DNA from: Bacillota bacterium
GTDB taxonomy: Bacteria; Bacillota; Clostridia; Acetivibrionales; DSM-1351
Assembly: GCA_023412275.1 (NCBI GenBank)
Contig: JAEYNY010000153.1
Location: forward strand, 1 to 43,501
DNA length: 43,501 nucleotides
Direction: 5' to 3'
Shown: one piece after another, positions 43,436 through 43,501 of the stretch
Layout: each line of letters opens with the position of its first letter
Position numbering within the stretch: position 1 is the stretch's first letter
Made by a program: the position numbers and the translations under genes
The notes under the pieces: model-generated
Seen by the model: only the letters and a program-made list of their open reading frames with translations
What the model was told of the DNA's origin: nothing
Database searches by the model: none

Positions 43436-43501
43436 GCGGATATGGCGGAATTGGCAGACGCGCATGGTTCAGGTCCATGTGAAAGCAATTTCATGCAGGT
43501 T
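43436..43501 (+). tRNA. tRNA-Leu (anticodon CAG), truncated by the window edge
   Basis: GCGGATATGGCGGAATTGGC starts a class II tRNA: the D-arm is followed by the anticodon stem ATGG-TTCAGGT-CCAT with anticodon CAG (reads CUG). A long variable arm begins where the sequence ends. The acceptor 3' half and T-arm are outside. Confidence 0.93.

Noticed and set aside
1..43501. CRISPR array, prophage or integrative element
   Set aside because: I saw no regularly spaced direct repeats, integrase, phage structural gene or attachment duplication. Gene order is largely that of the Firmicute core.

Overview
The window is AT-rich DNA from an endospore-forming, low-GC Gram-positive bacterium of the class Clostridia. 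The evidence is the dipicolinate synthase pair, a sigma-K-type promoter, strong GGAGG ribosome sites with frequent TTG and GTG starts, and gene orders shared with Bacillus subtilis (miaB-ymcA-like-mutS-mutL; rpsO-pnp-M16 peptidase-dpaA-dpaB-tepA-ylzJ). From general resemblance I would guess a Ruminiclostridium-type cellulolytic clostridium, but I cannot prove the species. I saw no transposase, phage gene or CRISPR array.

Layout. 1-5110 (minus) is a repair and tRNA-modification block: miaB, a YlbF/YmcA-family protein, mutS and the 5' part of mutL. 5176-6320 holds a GNAT acetyltransferase and a PaaI-type thioesterase. 6321-13052 (minus) is the rpsO-pnp-peptidase-dpaA/dpaB-tepA-ylzJ block, with several hairpins and a sigma-K-like promoter before dpaA. 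13316-15903 (plus) is a three-gene ABC exporter. 16097-20680 (plus) is an overlapping MoxR / DUF58 / transglutaminase operon. 20702-22569 (minus) has a DMT exporter and two small membrane proteins. 22656-28607 (minus) is a complete vanG-type glycopeptide-resistance cluster, vanR-vanS-vanG-vanXY-vanT. 28695-31772 (minus) has a second two-component system, a copper-chaperone-like protein and a DUF2318 protein. 31931-36705 holds an LCP cell-wall enzyme, a triple-repeat stalk protein, an HtrA protease and a DUF2752 protein. 36719-39276 (minus) has a nitrilase-family amidase, a DUF711/UPF0210 protein and an ACT-domain protein. 39487-41596 (plus) is a radical-SAM / DUF4130 gene pair with a LexA-like box over its promoter. 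41621-41925 is a roughly 300-bp imperfect palindrome. 41942-43339 (minus) is murD, and a tRNA-Leu(CAG) runs off the right edge.

How the parts fit. Most of the window is housekeeping and sporulation core. The van cluster should convert D-Ala-D-Ala peptidoglycan ends to D-Ala-D-Ser: VanT makes D-Ser, VanG makes D-Ala-D-Ser, VanXY removes the old ends and VanRS controls expression. An inverted-repeat motif, TAAG-N5-CTTA, occurs upstream of both vanR and vanG and is my candidate VanR operator. The least-described system is the radical-SAM / DUF4130 pair. Its likely SOS control supports a DNA-repair role with unknown chemistry. The large palindrome at 41.6-41.9 kb and the long stem-loop in the pnp leader are the main non-coding structures.
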